Positions 28,801-38,811 of a stretch of DNA of 55,546 nucleotides are shown here, in pieces. The position numbers and the translations under genes are program-made. Positions within the stretch are counted from its first letter, which is position 1, and every line of letters begins with the position of its first letter. The stretch covers positions 1 to 55,546 of the forward strand of contig JAFZRN010000001.1 of NCBI GenBank assembly GCA_017619835.1, read 5' to 3'. This stretch comes from Eubacterium sp. Lineage in GTDB: Bacteria > Bacillota > Clostridia > Lachnospirales > Lachnospiraceae. The notes below the pieces were generated by a model that was not told the origin of the DNA, did no database searches, and saw only the letters and a list, made by a program, of their open reading frames with translations.

Positions 28801-29672
28801 AGGTGCTTGAGCTGCATCTCGGACTTGCATCCGAGGTTCTCGGCTTCAAGGTATCTACTCCTATCTTCGATGGTGCAAAGGAAAAGGATATCACAAGAGA
28901 GCTTGAAATGGCCAATGACTATGCCAACACAGAGTGGGAAGAGTTTGAGGCTAAGTATAAAGACTATGTTGACGAAGGCGTTATGAACTTCCTCTACGAG
29001 AACCGCGACCACAGAGAAGAGTGGAAGGGTGTTCCTATCGATAAGTCAGGAAAGGTTCAGCTCAGAGACGGACGTACAGGTGAGGCTATACCGGCACCCG
29101 TATCAATCGGTTTCATGCATTACCTTAAACTGCACCACCTTGTAGATGATAAGATTCATGCTCGTTCAACCGGTCCTTACTCACTCGTAACTCAGCAGCC
29201 ACTTGGTGGTAAGGCTCAGTTCGGTGGACAGAGATTCGGAGAGATGGAGGTTTGGGCTCTTGAGGCATATGGTGCTTCATCAACACTTCAGGAGATCCTT
29301 ACTGTTAAGTCTGATGATGTTGTAGGACGTGTTAAGACCTACGAAGCAATCATCAAGGGCGAGAACATCCCTGATCCGGGTACACCCGAATCCTTCAAGG
29401 TTCTCCTTAAGGAATTCCAGTCACTCGGTCTTGATGTACGTGTTCTTAAAGAGGACGGCGAAGAGGTTGAACTCGGAGAGTCCGGCGAATACGACAGACA
29501 GACAAGAGCTATGCTCGAGGGAGACGATGTTCGTTATGAGGGTGATCTTGCTGAAGAGGGTTACAACGAAATCGATTCTGAAGGTGAATACATAGACAAT
29601 CCTGACAGCTTCTATGGTGATACATATGAAGACGAAGGATATGATGACTATGATGATTCGGATGAAATGTAA
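25818..29672 (+). CDS. rpoB: RNA polymerase subunit beta
   Basis: 1284 aa, the catalytic beta subunit. It starts [20 protein letters not shown]. The rifampicin-pocket segment is seen as [20 protein letters not shown] followed by [20 protein letters not shown], with no sign of a resistance substitution at the usual Asp, His or Ser positions. The lid and switch region [19 protein letters not shown] and the C-terminal [20 protein letters not shown] are intact. A strongly acidic tail of about 70 residues (Asp/Glu/Tyr) follows the conserved end. GAGGTG lies 11 nt before the ATG, a rather wide gap. Confidence 0.98.
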   Translation: MEKFRMRPIKSGKNTRMSYATKQEVLEMPNLIGVQVDSYKWFLKEGLDEAFKDISPISDFTGKLSLEFVDYRLFEEDKKYSIEECKERDATYSAPLKVNVRLINNETGEINQHEVFMGDMPLMTETGTFVINGAERVIVSQLVRSPGIYYTIGRDKTGKTLYSCQVIPNRGAWLEYETDANDVFYVKVDRNRKVPVTVLIRSMGVGTDEEILNLFGDEPKIRASFEKDPSKNYEEGILELYKKLRPGEPLAVESAESLINAMFFDQRRYDLARVGRFKFNKKLALENRIVNFILAEDVIDPLTGEVLFAQGEIITKDAAVAIQDAAVPYVIVQTETANVKVLSNMMVNIEPWIADRLPGVTAEELGITELVYYPALSELLAQYDDEEELKEAIKTSVPYLIPKHITKEDILASINYNMHLEYEVGTDDDIDHLGNRRIKSVGELLQNQYRIGLSRLERVVRERMQTQDIETLTPQSLINIKPVTAAVKEFFGSSQLSQFMDQNNPLSELTHKRRLSALGPGGLSRERAGFEVRDVHYTHYGRMCPIETPEGPNIGLINSLATFARINQYGFIEAPYRRVDKTDPDNPVVTDDVVYMTADEEDNYIVAQASEPLDEENHFINKNVAGRRREETSVFPKKTIDFMDVSPRMVFSVATSMVPFLQNDDANRALMGSNMQRQAVPLLKTDAPVVGTGMEAKAAVDSGVTIICKRDGVVELSSSEKIVVRADEDGSLDEYHVIKFARSNQGNCMNQRPIVFKGDKVKAGEVIADGASTANGELALGKNPLIGFMTWEGYNYEDAVLLSERLVKDDVYTSVHIEEYESDARDTKLGPEEITRDLAGLSQDVLKNLDENGIIRIGAEVRAGDILVGKVTPKGETELTAEEKLLRAIFGEKAREVRDTSLRVPHGAYGVVMDIKIFTRENGDELPPGVTKSVRVYIAQKRKISVGDKMAGRHGNKGVVSRVLPAEDMPFLPNGRPLDIVLNPLGVPSRMNIGQVLELHLGLASEVLGFKVSTPIFDGAKEKDITRELEMANDYANTEWEEFEAKYKDYVDEGVMNFLYENRDHREEWKGVPIDKSGKVQLRDGRTGEAIPAPVSIGFMHYLKLHHLVDDKIHARSTGPYSLVTQQPLGGKAQFGGQRFGEMEVWALEAYGASSTLQEILTVKSDDVVGRVKTYEAIIKGENIPDPGTPESFKVLLKEFQSLGLDVRVLKEDGEEVELGESGEYDRQTRAMLEGDDVRYEGDLAEEGYNEIDSEGEYIDNPDSFYGDTYEDEGYDDYDDSDEM

Positions 29673-29689
29673 GGAAGGAGATAATAAAG

Positions 29690-32600
29690 ATGGCAATACA
29701 TACAGATACAGAGCAGGAACAGCCTATATACTTTGATGCTATCAAGATTGGCCTTGCATCTCCTGAGAAGATAAGACAGTGGTCCTTCGGTGAGGTTACC
29801 AAGCCGGAGACCATCAACTATAGAACATGGAAGCCGGAAAGAGACGGACTTTTCTGCGAGAAGATCTTCGGTCCCACAAAGGACTGGGAGTGTCACTGCG
29901 GAAAGTATAAGAAGATACGTTTCAAGGGTATCGTCTGCGACAGATGTGGCGTTGAAGTTACAAAGTCAAGCGTAAGACGTGAGAGAATGGGACATATCGA
30001 ACTTGGATGTCCGGTTTCACATATCTGGTATTTTAAGGGTATCCCCAGCCGTATGGGACTTCTCCTTGATCTGTCACCCCGTGAGCTTGAGAGAGTTCTC
30101 TATTTCTCAGCTTATATCGTAACCGATCCGGGTAACACAGACCTTCATGAGAAGGATATCCTTTCAGAACAGGAATACAGAACCAAGCTTAACGAGTATG
30201 GCGAAGAGTTCAAGGTTGGCATGGGTGCAGAGGCTGTTAAGGAGCTTCTGAAGAAGGTTGATCTTGAGGCTGAAGCAGTAAGCCTTCGTGAAGAGCTTGA
30301 GAATGCAACAGGTCAGAAGAAGACTAAGATCATCAAGAAGCTCGACGTTGTTGAAGCTTTCAGAAATTCAGGCAACAAGCCCGAGTGGATGGTAATGGAT
30401 GTAGTTCCGGTAATCCCACCTGACTTAAGACCTATGGTTCAGCTTGACGGTGGCAGATTCGCTACTTCCGATCTTAATGATCTTTACAGAAGAATAATAA
30501 ACAGAAACAACCGTCTTAAGAGACTTCTTGAGATATCAGCTCCTGATATCATCGTTCGTAACGAGAAGAGAATGCTCCAGGAGGCAGTTGACTCACTCAT
30601 TGATAACGGTCGTCACGGACGTGCCGTAACAGGACCCGGATCCAGAGCACTTAAGTCTCTTTCAGAGATGCTTAAGGGTAAGCAGGGACGTTTCCGTCAG
30701 AACCTTCTCGGAAAGCGTGTTGACTATTCCGGACGTTCGGTTATCGTCGTTGGACCTGAGCTTAAGATCTATCAGTGTGGTCTTCCTAAGGAAATGGCTA
30801 TAGAGCTCTTCAAGCCTTTCGTTATGAAAGAGCTTGTATCCAGAGGAAAGGCTGACAACATAAAGGCAGCTAAGAAGAAGGTTGAGAGACTCGAGACAGG
30901 TGTATGGGATATCCTCGAAGATGTTATCAGAGAGCATCCTGTTATGCTTAACCGTGCTCCGACACTTCACAGACTTGGTATCCAGGCATTTGAGCCTATC
31001 CTTGTAGAAGGTAAGGCTATCAAGCTTCACCCGCTCGTATGTATGGCATTCAACGCCGACTTCGACGGAGACCAGATGGCTGTACATTTACCGCTGTCTG
31101 TAGAAGCACAGGCAGAGTGCCGTTTCCTTCTGCTTTCACCAAACAACCTGCTTAAGCCTTCAGACGGTGGAGTTGTATCAGTTCCTTCACAGGATATGGT
31201 ACTTGGTATCTACTATCTGACAATGGATAAGTTCAAGGAAGTTGAGTATACAGAAGACGAGATCAAGAAGGAGTATCTTGAGGAAAATGAGGCCGCTAAC
31301 CTTGAAGCAGTCCGTCAGGATGCTGAAGATGGAAAGATTGGCGCATTTGACAAGATCAGAATTACTGTTCTTAAGAAGCAGTCCAAGAGTGGTGATGTTA
31401 CATTCTTCAAGAATATAGTATCAACACCCGAGGATCTTATAGGACGTAAGTATCTTGATATCAACCGTGCACTTCTTGCATTTGAGAATAAAGAGATCAC
31501 TCTTCAGCAGAAGATATATGTAAAGAGAACAGCTGTTACCACAGAAGGTAAAGAGGTAAGTGGTTTTGTTGCTACTACACTCGGAAAGCTCATCTTTAAC
31601 GAGATGATCCCTCAGGATCTTGGTTTTGTGGACAGATCCGATGAGATTGAGGTTCTTCAGCCTGAAGTTAACAAGCTTGTTAAGAAGGGTGACCTTAAGA
31701 AAATACTTAATAAGTGTATCAACATTCATGGTGCTACAAAGACAGCTGAGGTTCTTGATGACATCAAGGCACTTGGTTATAAGTATTCAACTCTGAGTGG
31801 TATCTCGGTTTCAATCGCCGACATGACCGTGCCCGGAGATAAGCAGGAGCTTCTCAGCGGCGCTCAGACAAAGGTTGATGAGATCAATCATTTCTATGCA
31901 ATGGGCTTCCTCACAGAAGAGGAGCGTAAGAGAACCGTCATCAAGCAGTGGGAGCTTGCAGATAAGAGCCTTACAAAAGCACTTCTTGACGGACTTGATA
32001 AATACAATAACATCTACATGATGGCTGACTCCGGAGCCCGTGGTTCCGATCAGCAGATAAAGCAGCTCGCAGGTATGCGTGGACTTATGGCAGATACGAC
32101 AGGTAACACTATCGAACTTCCAATCAAGTCTAACTTCCGTGAGGGTCTGGACGTACTCGAGTACTTCATGTCCGCACACGGTGCCCGTAAGGGTCTTTCC
32201 GATACGGCTCTTCGTACAGCCGACTCGGGTTACCTTACAAGACGTCTCGTAGACGTATCACAGGATCTCATAATCAGAGAGACTGACTGTTCAATCGAAA
32301 AGGTTGACGAGAAGCCGGGTATCTATGTAAAGGCATTTATGGAGGGCGACGAGCTTACAGAGAGCTTCCAGGAGAGAATCACAGGAAGATATGCTGCTGA
32401 ATCCATATTCGATACCAACGGTGAGATGATCGTTAAGATCAATCACATGATCACTCCTGCAAGAGCAGAGAGGATCATCAAGTCAGGTGTTCAGAATGGC
32501 GTAGACGGCAAGGAAGACGGACGTCCGTTCACCGATCCCGAAACAGGAAAGGTAAGACGTGATGCCAAGCTTAAGATCAGATCTATCCTTACATGTAAAT

Positions 32601-33634
32601 GTCATCTTGGTATATGTGCTAAGTGCTATGGTTCAAACCTTGCAACAGGTCAGCCTGTTCAGGTTGGTGAGGCAGTAGGTATCATCGCTGCTCAGTCAAT
32701 CGGTGAGCCGGGTACACAGCTTACAATGAGAACCTTCCACTCGGGTGGTGTTGCCGGTGGCGATATCACACAGGGTCTTCCGAGAGTTGAGGAGATCTTC
32801 GAGGCTCGTAAGCCTAAGGGTCTCGCAATAATCTCAGACTTTGCAGGTAAGGTTGAGATCAGAGATACCAAGAAGAAGCGTGAAGTTGTTGTTTCAAATG
32901 CCGAGACAGGAGAGACAAAGGCTTACCTCATTCCTTACGGATCACGTATCAAGGTTCAGGACGGCGAGGATATCGCAGCCGGTGATGAGCTTACAGAAGG
33001 TTCTGTAAATCCTCATGATATCCTTAAGATAAAGGGTGTTAACGCAGTTCAGAACTACATGCTTCGTGAGGTTCAGAAGGTTTACCGCTCACAGGGTGTT
33101 GAGATCAACGATAAGCATATCGAGATCATAGTTCGTCAGATGCTTAAGAAGACACGTATCGAGGATGCCGGTGATTCAGAGTACTTACCGGGAACACTTG
33201 TAGACGTGCTTGATATAGAAGAAGTAAATGAGATAAATGAAGCTGAAGGACTTCGTCCTGTAGTTGCAAATCGTATACTTCTCGGTATCACAAAAGCATC
33301 ACTTGCTACAAACTCATTCCTTTCGGCAGCATCATTCCAGGAGACAACACGTGTCCTTACAGATGCAGCTATCAAGGGTAAGATCGATCCGCTTATCGGA
33401 CTTAAGGAGAACGTACTTATCGGTAAGCTCATTCCTGCCGGAACCGGTATGAAGAGATATCGTTCGGTAAGACTTGACTCCGATTATGTGAGAGACATCG
33501 TTACGGAAGATGATGAATATGTATATGACGGTGAGGAATATACAGAGGATGATTATTCCGAATATACCGATGTAGAAGATATTGCAGAGGATTCTGATGC
33601 TGTAGAGGCTGAAGAAACCGAAACAGAAGAATAA
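29690..33634 (+). CDS. rpoC: RNA polymerase subunit beta'
   Basis: 1314 aa. The N-terminal zinc-binding cysteines occur as CHCGKYKKI and CDRCGVEV; the active-site Mg2+ loop NADFDGDQM is present; the second zinc site is [13 protein letters not shown]. The trigger-loop and bridge-helix region includes GLRGLMA-like [12 protein letters not shown]. As in rpoB, an acidic, Tyr/Glu-rich extension of about 50 residues ends the protein. AAGGAGG-type site upstream, 17 nt after the rpoB stop. It is followed by a terminator, so transcription of rpsL is independent. Confidence 0.98.
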   Translation: MAIHTDTEQEQPIYFDAIKIGLASPEKIRQWSFGEVTKPETINYRTWKPERDGLFCEKIFGPTKDWECHCGKYKKIRFKGIVCDRCGVEVTKSSVRRERMGHIELGCPVSHIWYFKGIPSRMGLLLDLSPRELERVLYFSAYIVTDPGNTDLHEKDILSEQEYRTKLNEYGEEFKVGMGAEAVKELLKKVDLEAEAVSLREELENATGQKKTKIIKKLDVVEAFRNSGNKPEWMVMDVVPVIPPDLRPMVQLDGGRFATSDLNDLYRRIINRNNRLKRLLEISAPDIIVRNEKRMLQEAVDSLIDNGRHGRAVTGPGSRALKSLSEMLKGKQGRFRQNLLGKRVDYSGRSVIVVGPELKIYQCGLPKEMAIELFKPFVMKELVSRGKADNIKAAKKKVERLETGVWDILEDVIREHPVMLNRAPTLHRLGIQAFEPILVEGKAIKLHPLVCMAFNADFDGDQMAVHLPLSVEAQAECRFLLLSPNNLLKPSDGGVVSVPSQDMVLGIYYLTMDKFKEVEYTEDEIKKEYLEENEAANLEAVRQDAEDGKIGAFDKIRITVLKKQSKSGDVTFFKNIVSTPEDLIGRKYLDINRALLAFENKEITLQQKIYVKRTAVTTEGKEVSGFVATTLGKLIFNEMIPQDLGFVDRSDEIEVLQPEVNKLVKKGDLKKILNKCINIHGATKTAEVLDDIKALGYKYSTLSGISVSIADMTVPGDKQELLSGAQTKVDEINHFYAMGFLTEEERKRTVIKQWELADKSLTKALLDGLDKYNNIYMMADSGARGSDQQIKQLAGMRGLMADTTGNTIELPIKSNFREGLDVLEYFMSAHGARKGLSDTALRTADSGYLTRRLVDVSQDLIIRETDCSIEKVDEKPGIYVKAFMEGDELTESFQERITGRYAAESIFDTNGEMIVKINHMITPARAERIIKSGVQNGVDGKEDGRPFTDPETGKVRRDAKLKIRSILTCKCHLGICAKCYGSNLATGQPVQVGEAVGIIAAQSIGEPGTQLTMRTFHSGGVAGGDITQGLPRVEEIFEARKPKGLAIISDFAGKVEIRDTKKKREVVVSNAETGETKAYLIPYGSRIKVQDGEDIAAGDELTEGSVNPHDILKIKGVNAVQNYMLREVQKVYRSQGVEINDKHIEIIVRQMLKKTRIEDAGDSEYLPGTLVDVLDIEEVNEINEAEGLRPVVANRILLGITKASLATNSFLSAASFQETTRVLTDAAIKGKIDPLIGLKENVLIGKLIPAGTGMKRYRSVRLDSDYVRDIVTEDDEYVYDGEEYTEDDYSEYTDVEDIAEDSDAVEAEETETEE

Positions 33635-33642
33635 AATTAAAA

Positions 33643-33680
33643 AAAAGGGTCTGAGCTTTACTAAGTATCGGACCCTTTTT
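33643..33680 (+). terminator. Intrinsic terminator after rpoC
   Basis: AAAAAGGGTCTGA pairs with TCGGACCCTTTTT (one G-U), a 13-bp stem including the T-tract. Confidence 0.88.
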
Positions 33681-33726
33681 ACAAATTATAAACTGATGAT
33701 CAATTAATTTAGCGGGGATAAAGAAA

Positions 33727-35241
33727 GTGTCACTTGTTTCGAATCTGTTCTTAATATTTGTGCTTGCAGCAGTGGTCTGCTATTATCTTGCCCCGGCTAA
33801 GATAAAGTGGATCGTTCTTTTGGTATTCAGCTATGTCTATTATCTTGCGGGAGGATTAAAGTATGTATTCTTTATCCTTTATTCGACGATAGTAGTTTAT
33901 CTTTTCGGACGCTGGATCGATCACCTTCAGAAGAAAGATGCTCCTCAGAAGGTATTAAAGAGAGTGATCACATTTGGCATCATCATGAGCTTTCTCATGC
34001 TGGTGACAGTAAAATATACAGGCTTCTTTATAGATCTGTTTAATTCGGCATTCAAGCTGAATATCCCGGGAATGGCAATACTGTTCCCGATGGGTATTTC
34101 TTTCTATACATTCCAATCAGTCGGTTATCTTCTGGACGTTTACTGGAAGAAGGCCAAGGCTGAGACAAACATATTCAGGTTTGCTCTTTTCATTTCATTT
34201 TTCCCACAGATAATGCAGGGACCTATAGGTAACTATAACCGTCTGGCACCCCAGCTTATAACACCTCATAAATATTCGCGTGAGTCCTTTGTCAAAGGCC
34301 TTACCAGGATCGTCTGGGGCTTTGCCAAGAAGATGATCATTGCCGACTGGGCAGGTGTTTTTGCCGATGCCATCTGGGATGATCCCGATTATTATAATGG
34401 TATAGTATTCCTTGGACTTATATTCTACGGAATACAGCTTTATGCTGACTTTTCCGGCGGTATGGATGTTGTCATCGGTATCGGTAACCTTTTTGGTATC
34501 GAGATGGACGAGAACTTCCGTCAGCCTTATCTTGCCGTATCCATGGCGGACTTCTGGAAGAGATGGCATATCACACTCGGTGACTGGATGATGAACTATG
34601 TTTTCTATCCGATCTCACTCAGCGGCTGGATGATGAAATTCTCCGGATGGTCAAAGAAGAGATTCGGAAAGAAGATGGGACGTATCGTTCCGATAGCACT
34701 TGCGGACCTTATAGTATTCTTCCTTGTGGGAATCTGGCACGGCGCAAGCTGGAAATATGTTGTCTACGGACTTCTTAATGGTGGTATCATCGCTTTCAGT
34801 GAACTGATGGGCCCTGCCTACAGGAACTGGAAGAAGGCGCTTAATATCTCCGGAAAAGAAGGCTGGTTCCATATATTCCAGATAATAAGGACCTATATAC
34901 TTGTTAATCTCAGATGGTTCTATGATCGTTCGGATACACTTACCGACGGTAATTATCTGGTCAAGCAGGCATTTACTCATTTTGATTTAAGTCAGCTTTT
35001 TGATATATCAGCAGGAAGCCGCGGAACCGAATATGTTCCGATCGCACTTCTGATAATCGCTGTCGGCTGCGCCATCATGGTGACTGCGGGAGTCCTTAAG
35101 GAAAAGGGGATAGACCTTCAGAAGAAGATAATAGCCCTTCCGACTCCTGCTGCTGCGGCAATCTATATATTATTGTTCCTATTGATCGGCCTCTTTGGCT
35201 GTACGGCTGCCCCGAAAGGATTTATATATGCACAGTTTTAA
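33727..35241 (+). CDS. MBOAT-family membrane O-acyltransferase (DltB/AlgI-like), cassette B
   Basis: 504 aa, multi-pass. Hallmarks: FPMGISFYTFQSVGYLLDVY, QLYADFSGGMDVVIGIGNLF, FWKRWHITLGDWMMNYVFYP, and catalytic His about 337 in GIWHGASW. A GTG start at 33727 is used; only a GGGGA 8 nt upstream can serve as ribosome site, and no in-frame ATG is nearby. Its end overlaps the next gene by 14 nt, which points to a coupled pair. Given the ligase and carrier genes downstream, a DltB-like job, passing an aminoacyl or acyl group through the membrane, is more likely than plain O-acetylation, but the substrate is unknown. Confidence 0.88.
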   Translation: MSLVSNLFLIFVLAAVVCYYLAPAKIKWIVLLVFSYVYYLAGGLKYVFFILYSTIVVYLFGRWIDHLQKKDAPQKVLKRVITFGIIMSFLMLVTVKYTGFFIDLFNSAFKLNIPGMAILFPMGISFYTFQSVGYLLDVYWKKAKAETNIFRFALFISFFPQIMQGPIGNYNRLAPQLITPHKYSRESFVKGLTRIVWGFAKKMIIADWAGVFADAIWDDPDYYNGIVFLGLIFYGIQLYADFSGGMDVVIGIGNLFGIEMDENFRQPYLAVSMADFWKRWHITLGDWMMNYVFYPISLSGWMMKFSGWSKKRFGKKMGRIVPIALADLIVFFLVGIWHGASWKYVVYGLLNGGIIAFSELMGPAYRNWKKALNISGKEGWFHIFQIIRTYILVNLRWFYDRSDTLTDGNYLVKQAFTHFDLSQLFDISAGSRGTEYVPIALLIIAVGCAIMVTAGVLKEKGIDLQKKIIALPTPAAAAIYILLFLLIGLFGCTAAPKGFIYAQF

Positions 35242-36193
35242 GAAAGCTATACCGGCAGCCGGGATATGCTTAGTGCTGCTGGTCATTGTATGGGCACTGG
35301 ATTTCATCCTCTATCCATGTACTTTTATGAGAAATGACATCCATGCGGTTTCGACCGAAACTTTTGATGATGTATTCGTCGGAACTTCCCATGGTAAAAT
35401 GAATATCGATCCCGAGACAATGGAGAGCGTGACCGGAAGAAGCGGCCATAATCTCTGTGTAGGCGGAGAATATCCCGAGGATGTGCTTTATCTTACAAAG
35501 CTCATGATCGAGAAGGGGCATGCTCCAAGTAGACTTGTCTATGAGATCTCTCCGGGATACTTTGTACGTGAGAAGGAAGAGGGCAATAACTACCTTCTGT
35601 TTTATCATGAGTTTCCTCTTTCTGTTTCAAAGCTTCAGTATTTCGGTTCGACTCTTTTAAAGGCAAATTTCCGTACCGTATTCTTCCCCTGGTATGAATA
35701 TGCTCTTTCCTATGAGCTTCAGAATGTGGGAAAGACTGTCGGAAAGAAGATAAGGCGGGACTTCAGTGAGGACGGTTTCTCCACGGATAAACAGGAGTAT
35801 CATTCCAGCGGATTTATCGAAAGATATCCGGTTGAGATATCCGAAGATGATGAATCGCCGGATGAATGGTATCCCGAGGATATAACGGATAAGAACATGC
35901 AGGATTTAGAAGCACTTATCAGTCTCTGCAATGAAAACGGTATCGAATTTGTTGCCGTAACGACGCCTCTTTCAGATGTGGCATTTGAGGACTGTAAGGA
36001 TGGCAACGATGCCTTAAATGATTTCTATTCGGAATTCTTCGAAGAAAAGGGTGTTACGTATATCAACTTCAATTACGGAGAATATTATGATATGACGGAG
36101 CATGAACTTAGTAATTATACAGATCTCGACGGACATATGAACGGAGATGCGGCAAGGGAATTTTCAAAGGTTCTTGCCGAGGTTCTTCCATAG
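35228..36193 (+). CDS. DltD-like SGNH-fold membrane-anchored protein
   Basis: 321 aa. An N-terminal anchor (AGICLVLLVIVWALDFILYP) precedes an extracytoplasmic domain. DVFVGTSHGKMNIDPETME (Ser about 53) and TDLDGHMNGDAAREFSKVL (Asp about 301, His about 303) give the catalytic Ser and Asp-x-His layout of SGNH enzymes. LLFYHEFPLS and YINFNYGEYYDM are other conserved-looking stretches. ATG 35228 lies 7 nt after AAAGGA and inside the end of the MBOAT gene. DltD in D-alanylation works after DltB on the outer face; this gene has the same neighbour and topology. Confidence 0.8.
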   Translation: MHSFKKAIPAAGICLVLLVIVWALDFILYPCTFMRNDIHAVSTETFDDVFVGTSHGKMNIDPETMESVTGRSGHNLCVGGEYPEDVLYLTKLMIEKGHAPSRLVYEISPGYFVREKEEGNNYLLFYHEFPLSVSKLQYFGSTLLKANFRTVFFPWYEYALSYELQNVGKTVGKKIRRDFSEDGFSTDKQEYHSSGFIERYPVEISEDDESPDEWYPEDITDKNMQDLEALISLCNENGIEFVAVTTPLSDVAFEDCKDGNDALNDFYSEFFEEKGVTYINFNYGEYYDMTEHELSNYTDLDGHMNGDAAREFSKVLAEVLP

Positions 36194-36238
36194 TTTGAAT
36201 TAAGATAGATTATTTAGTTAATGAAAAGAGGATTCCAA

Positions 36239-37747
36239 ATGACAAGCATTCTGGAGTATCTTGAAAAGCAGGCTGTAAGCAAGAAAGATAAGACTGCATT
36301 TGCCGATGAAAATAGCAGTGTTACTTTTGGTGAGCTTAAAGAGATTGCGGGATGTATCGGTTCCGATCTTGCAAAGCTGGGCTGCTTAAGAAAACCCGTT
36401 CCGCTTCTTATGGATAAGAGCGTGCGGACCGTTGAACTTATGATGGGAATCGTCTATGCGGGCGGCTTTTATATAATCCTTGATCCGACTCAGCCGGTAA
36501 GCCGTCTTGACAGGATACTTGAGACTCTCGGAGCAGATATCCTCATTACTAACGAAGAGACCGAAGAGTATGCTGAAATGCTGTCTTTTTCGGGTAAGAT
36601 ACTTAAGGCCGGAGAACTGGGACAGAGTGGAGCGGATGAAGAGCTTCTTAAGAATGTCAGAGATGAGCATCAGGATACTGATCCTCTGTATGTCCTTTTT
36701 ACATCCGGTTCGACCGGAGTTCCGAAGGGAGTTGTGATATGCCACCGCTCCGTGATAGATTTTATTGATGAATTCACAAAGATATTTGATATAGATGAAA
36801 ATGATGTGCTTGGTAATCAGGCGCCCTTTGATTTTGATGTATCCGTCAAGGATATCTACAGCGGACTTGCCGTGGGAGCAGAAGTACAGCTGATCCCGAA
36901 GGAGTATTTCTCCGTTCCGGTAAGGCTTCTGGATTTTCTGGATGACAGAAAGGTGACGAACCTCACCTGGGCTGTATCCGCACTTACGATAGTTTCACTT
37001 ATAGACGGACTTTCATATAAGAAGCCGGAATCCATCCGTAGGATAATGTTTTCGGGTGAGACGATGGCTGTAAGACATCTTAATTACTGGAGATCCTATT
37101 ATCCAGAGGTTAAGTTCGTAAATCTGTACGGACCAACAGAGATCACCTGTAACTGTACCTATTATGAGATAGAAAAAGAGTTCTCTCCCGGAGATATTAT
37201 CCCGATAGGAAAACATTTCCCGAATGAAAAGGTTTTCCTTCTTGATGAAGAGGACCATGAAGTGATAAAATCGAATGTGGAGGGCGAGATCTGTGTGAGC
37301 GGAACCTGTCTTGCACTTGGGTATTATAATAATCCCGAGCAGACGGCTAAGGCCTTTGTTGATAATCCGCTTAATCAGGGCTGGCCTGAAACGATATATC
37401 GTACCGGTGACCTGGGATTCTATGACGAGAATGGTGATATATGCTTTACATCCCGAAAGGACTTTCAGATAAAGCATATGGGCCACAGGATCGAGCTCGG
37501 TGAGATTGAAAGCGCACTTGAAAAGATTGAAAGTGTTAAACGCAGCTGCTGCGTTTTTAATGAGAAGAAGAATAAGATCGTATGCTTTTATCAGGGGGAT
37601 ATAAGCAAAAAGGAGATAATTCAGGAGGCAAAGAAATATCTTCAGGATTTCATGATCCCGAATGTATTCCGCCAGATGGATGAGCTGCCCATAACCAAGA
37701 ACGGAAAGCTTGACCGGAAGGCCCTGAAGGAATCCCTTGAAGTGTAA
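36239..37747 (+). CDS. DltA-like adenylating ligase (AMP-forming)
   Basis: 502 aa, a stand-alone adenylation domain. It would activate an amino acid or other acid with ATP and load it on a carrier protein. Core motifs are intact: LFTSGSTGVPKG (A3, about 155), NLYGPTEITCN (A5, about 296), YRTGDLG (A7), GHRIELGEIE (A8) and the C-terminal lysine in NGKLDRKAL (about 488). The pocket-side segment ITCNCTYY after the GPTE motif differs from the ATVAVT-like stretch I associate with classical DltA, so D-alanine should not be assumed. AGAGGA stands 6 nt before ATG 36239. The next gene encodes the carrier. Confidence 0.87.
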   Translation: MTSILEYLEKQAVSKKDKTAFADENSSVTFGELKEIAGCIGSDLAKLGCLRKPVPLLMDKSVRTVELMMGIVYAGGFYIILDPTQPVSRLDRILETLGADILITNEETEEYAEMLSFSGKILKAGELGQSGADEELLKNVRDEHQDTDPLYVLFTSGSTGVPKGVVICHRSVIDFIDEFTKIFDIDENDVLGNQAPFDFDVSVKDIYSGLAVGAEVQLIPKEYFSVPVRLLDFLDDRKVTNLTWAVSALTIVSLIDGLSYKKPESIRRIMFSGETMAVRHLNYWRSYYPEVKFVNLYGPTEITCNCTYYEIEKEFSPGDIIPIGKHFPNEKVFLLDEEDHEVIKSNVEGEICVSGTCLALGYYNNPEQTAKAFVDNPLNQGWPETIYRTGDLGFYDENGDICFTSRKDFQIKHMGHRIELGEIESALEKIESVKRSCCVFNEKKNKIVCFYQGDISKKEIIQEAKKYLQDFMIPNVFRQMDELPITKNGKLDRKALKESLEV

Positions 37748-37760
37748 AAAGGAGAAGAAA

Positions 37761-37988
37761 ATGGAAGAGTTAATGGAGATACTTGAAGAAGTTTGCCCCG
37801 ATGTGGATTTTGAAAATGAGACCTCTCTTGTAGATGGTAAGGTGCTGTCATCCTTTGACATCCTTTCGATAATCGGAGAGATCAGTGAAACCTTCGATAT
37901 CCGCGTGACTCCCGCTGAGATCATCCCTGATAACTTTAACTCGGCTGAGGCTCTGTGGAAAATGATTTGCAGACTGAAGGGAGAATAA
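37761..37988 (+). CDS. Acyl/peptidyl carrier protein (DltC-like)
   Basis: 75 aa, acidic and helical, the usual size of a carrier. The phosphopantetheine-attachment region reads GKVLSSFDILSII: the serine at position 31 aligns with the Ser of the DltC-type LDSF motif, but the normally preceding Asp is replaced by Ser. GGAG precedes ATG 37761 with a 6-nt gap, and the gene begins 13 nt after the ligase stop. It very likely receives the group activated by the ligase and hands it to the MBOAT protein. Confidence 0.85.
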   Translation: MEELMEILEEVCPDVDFENETSLVDGKVLSSFDILSIIGEISETFDIRVTPAEIIPDNFNSAEALWKMICRLKGE

Positions 37989-37990
37989 AG

Positions 37991-38761
37991 ATGAAGAGAA
38001 GTATTAAGATTATGCTTACGGCAGGCCTGCTTACAGCATTGATACTGATCCAGAGCTTTGGTGCCGGTGCTGTTAATGCTGAGGAAGCCAGCACGGACAA
38101 TGCTGATGTAAAATGCAAGATCGTAAAGCAGGACGGCGAATACCGTTATTATGAAAATGATACCTTCCGTGAAGACTTCACAGGTCTTGTAAAAATAGAC
38201 GATGAAGATACATTTGAGCTTTATTATGTAGAAAACGGTAAAGCCATTACAAATTCATGGAAGACCGTAAAGGATGAATCCGGAAAGTTTAAGTATTACT
38301 TCGGAAAGTCCGGAAAAGCCTATAAGGCCGAAAGCTTTGCGGGTATGAGAAGTACCAGGGTTGAGATAAAGACCGTTAATAAAAAGAAGTACGGCTTTGA
38401 TGAGAACGGCCATATGGCAAAGGGTCTCTGGGCTACCGATACAAAGCTTGTATATTTTAATAAGAACGGTGTATATAATAAGAAGGCTTCAAAGAAGTAT
38501 CAGAAGGCAGTAAAGACCGGTAAAAAGTCAAAGAGCATGCCTAAGAAGTTAAAGAAGCTTTTCGGAAAGCCGAAGAAGATCAAGACGACCAGCTCGTGTA
38601 ATCCATTTGATCTTGATCCGAATGAAGATATGACCAATGACGTTCTTAACCGTTATAAGGGTTATACCTACATTTATAAGAATATCTCGATCTCTCTTAC
38701 CAAGAATAAGAAGACCGGAGTTTATTACATGGACGGGGCAGGCCCGATCGACCTGGAATAA
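37991..38761 (+). CDS. Secreted protein with wall-binding-type repeats, cassette B
   Basis: 256 aa. A signal peptide (to about VNAEEA) precedes aromatic repeats such as GEYRYYENDTF, KFKYYFGKSGKAYKAE and KLVYFNKNGVYNKK, similar to choline/glucan-binding repeats. A Lys-rich hinge leads to a C-terminal domain of about 75 residues (SSCNPFDLDPNEDMTNDVLN to the end) that I do not recognise. AGGGAG is 7 nt before the ATG, 2 nt after the carrier stop, so it is co-translated with the acylation genes. It may be the wall-bound acceptor or scaffold (inference). Confidence 0.78.
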   Translation: MKRSIKIMLTAGLLTALILIQSFGAGAVNAEEASTDNADVKCKIVKQDGEYRYYENDTFREDFTGLVKIDDEDTFELYYVENGKAITNSWKTVKDESGKFKYYFGKSGKAYKAESFAGMRSTRVEIKTVNKKKYGFDENGHMAKGLWATDTKLVYFNKNGVYNKKASKKYQKAVKTGKKSKSMPKKLKKLFGKPKKIKTTSSCNPFDLDPNEDMTNDVLNRYKGYTYIYKNISISLTKNKKTGVYYMDGAGPIDLE

Positions 38762-38793
38762 TGTGACAAACTGATCTGATCTGTTTGTCACAT
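38761..38793. promoter_or_regulatory. Perfect 11-bp inverted repeat between two cassette B genes
   Basis: ATGTGACAAAC and GTTTGTCACAT surround an 11-nt loop. It begins at the stop codon of the upstream gene, and no T-tract follows, so it is probably an mRNA-processing or stability hairpin, or an operator, rather than a terminator. Confidence 0.7.
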
Positions 38794-38811
38794 AAAATGG
38801 AGGATAAGAAA

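Noticed and set aside
37013-37924. 303-aa reverse ORF across the ligase and carrier genes
   Set aside because: The plus strand holds all adenylation motifs and a carrier gene; the reverse frame crosses both genes and has no recognisable motif.
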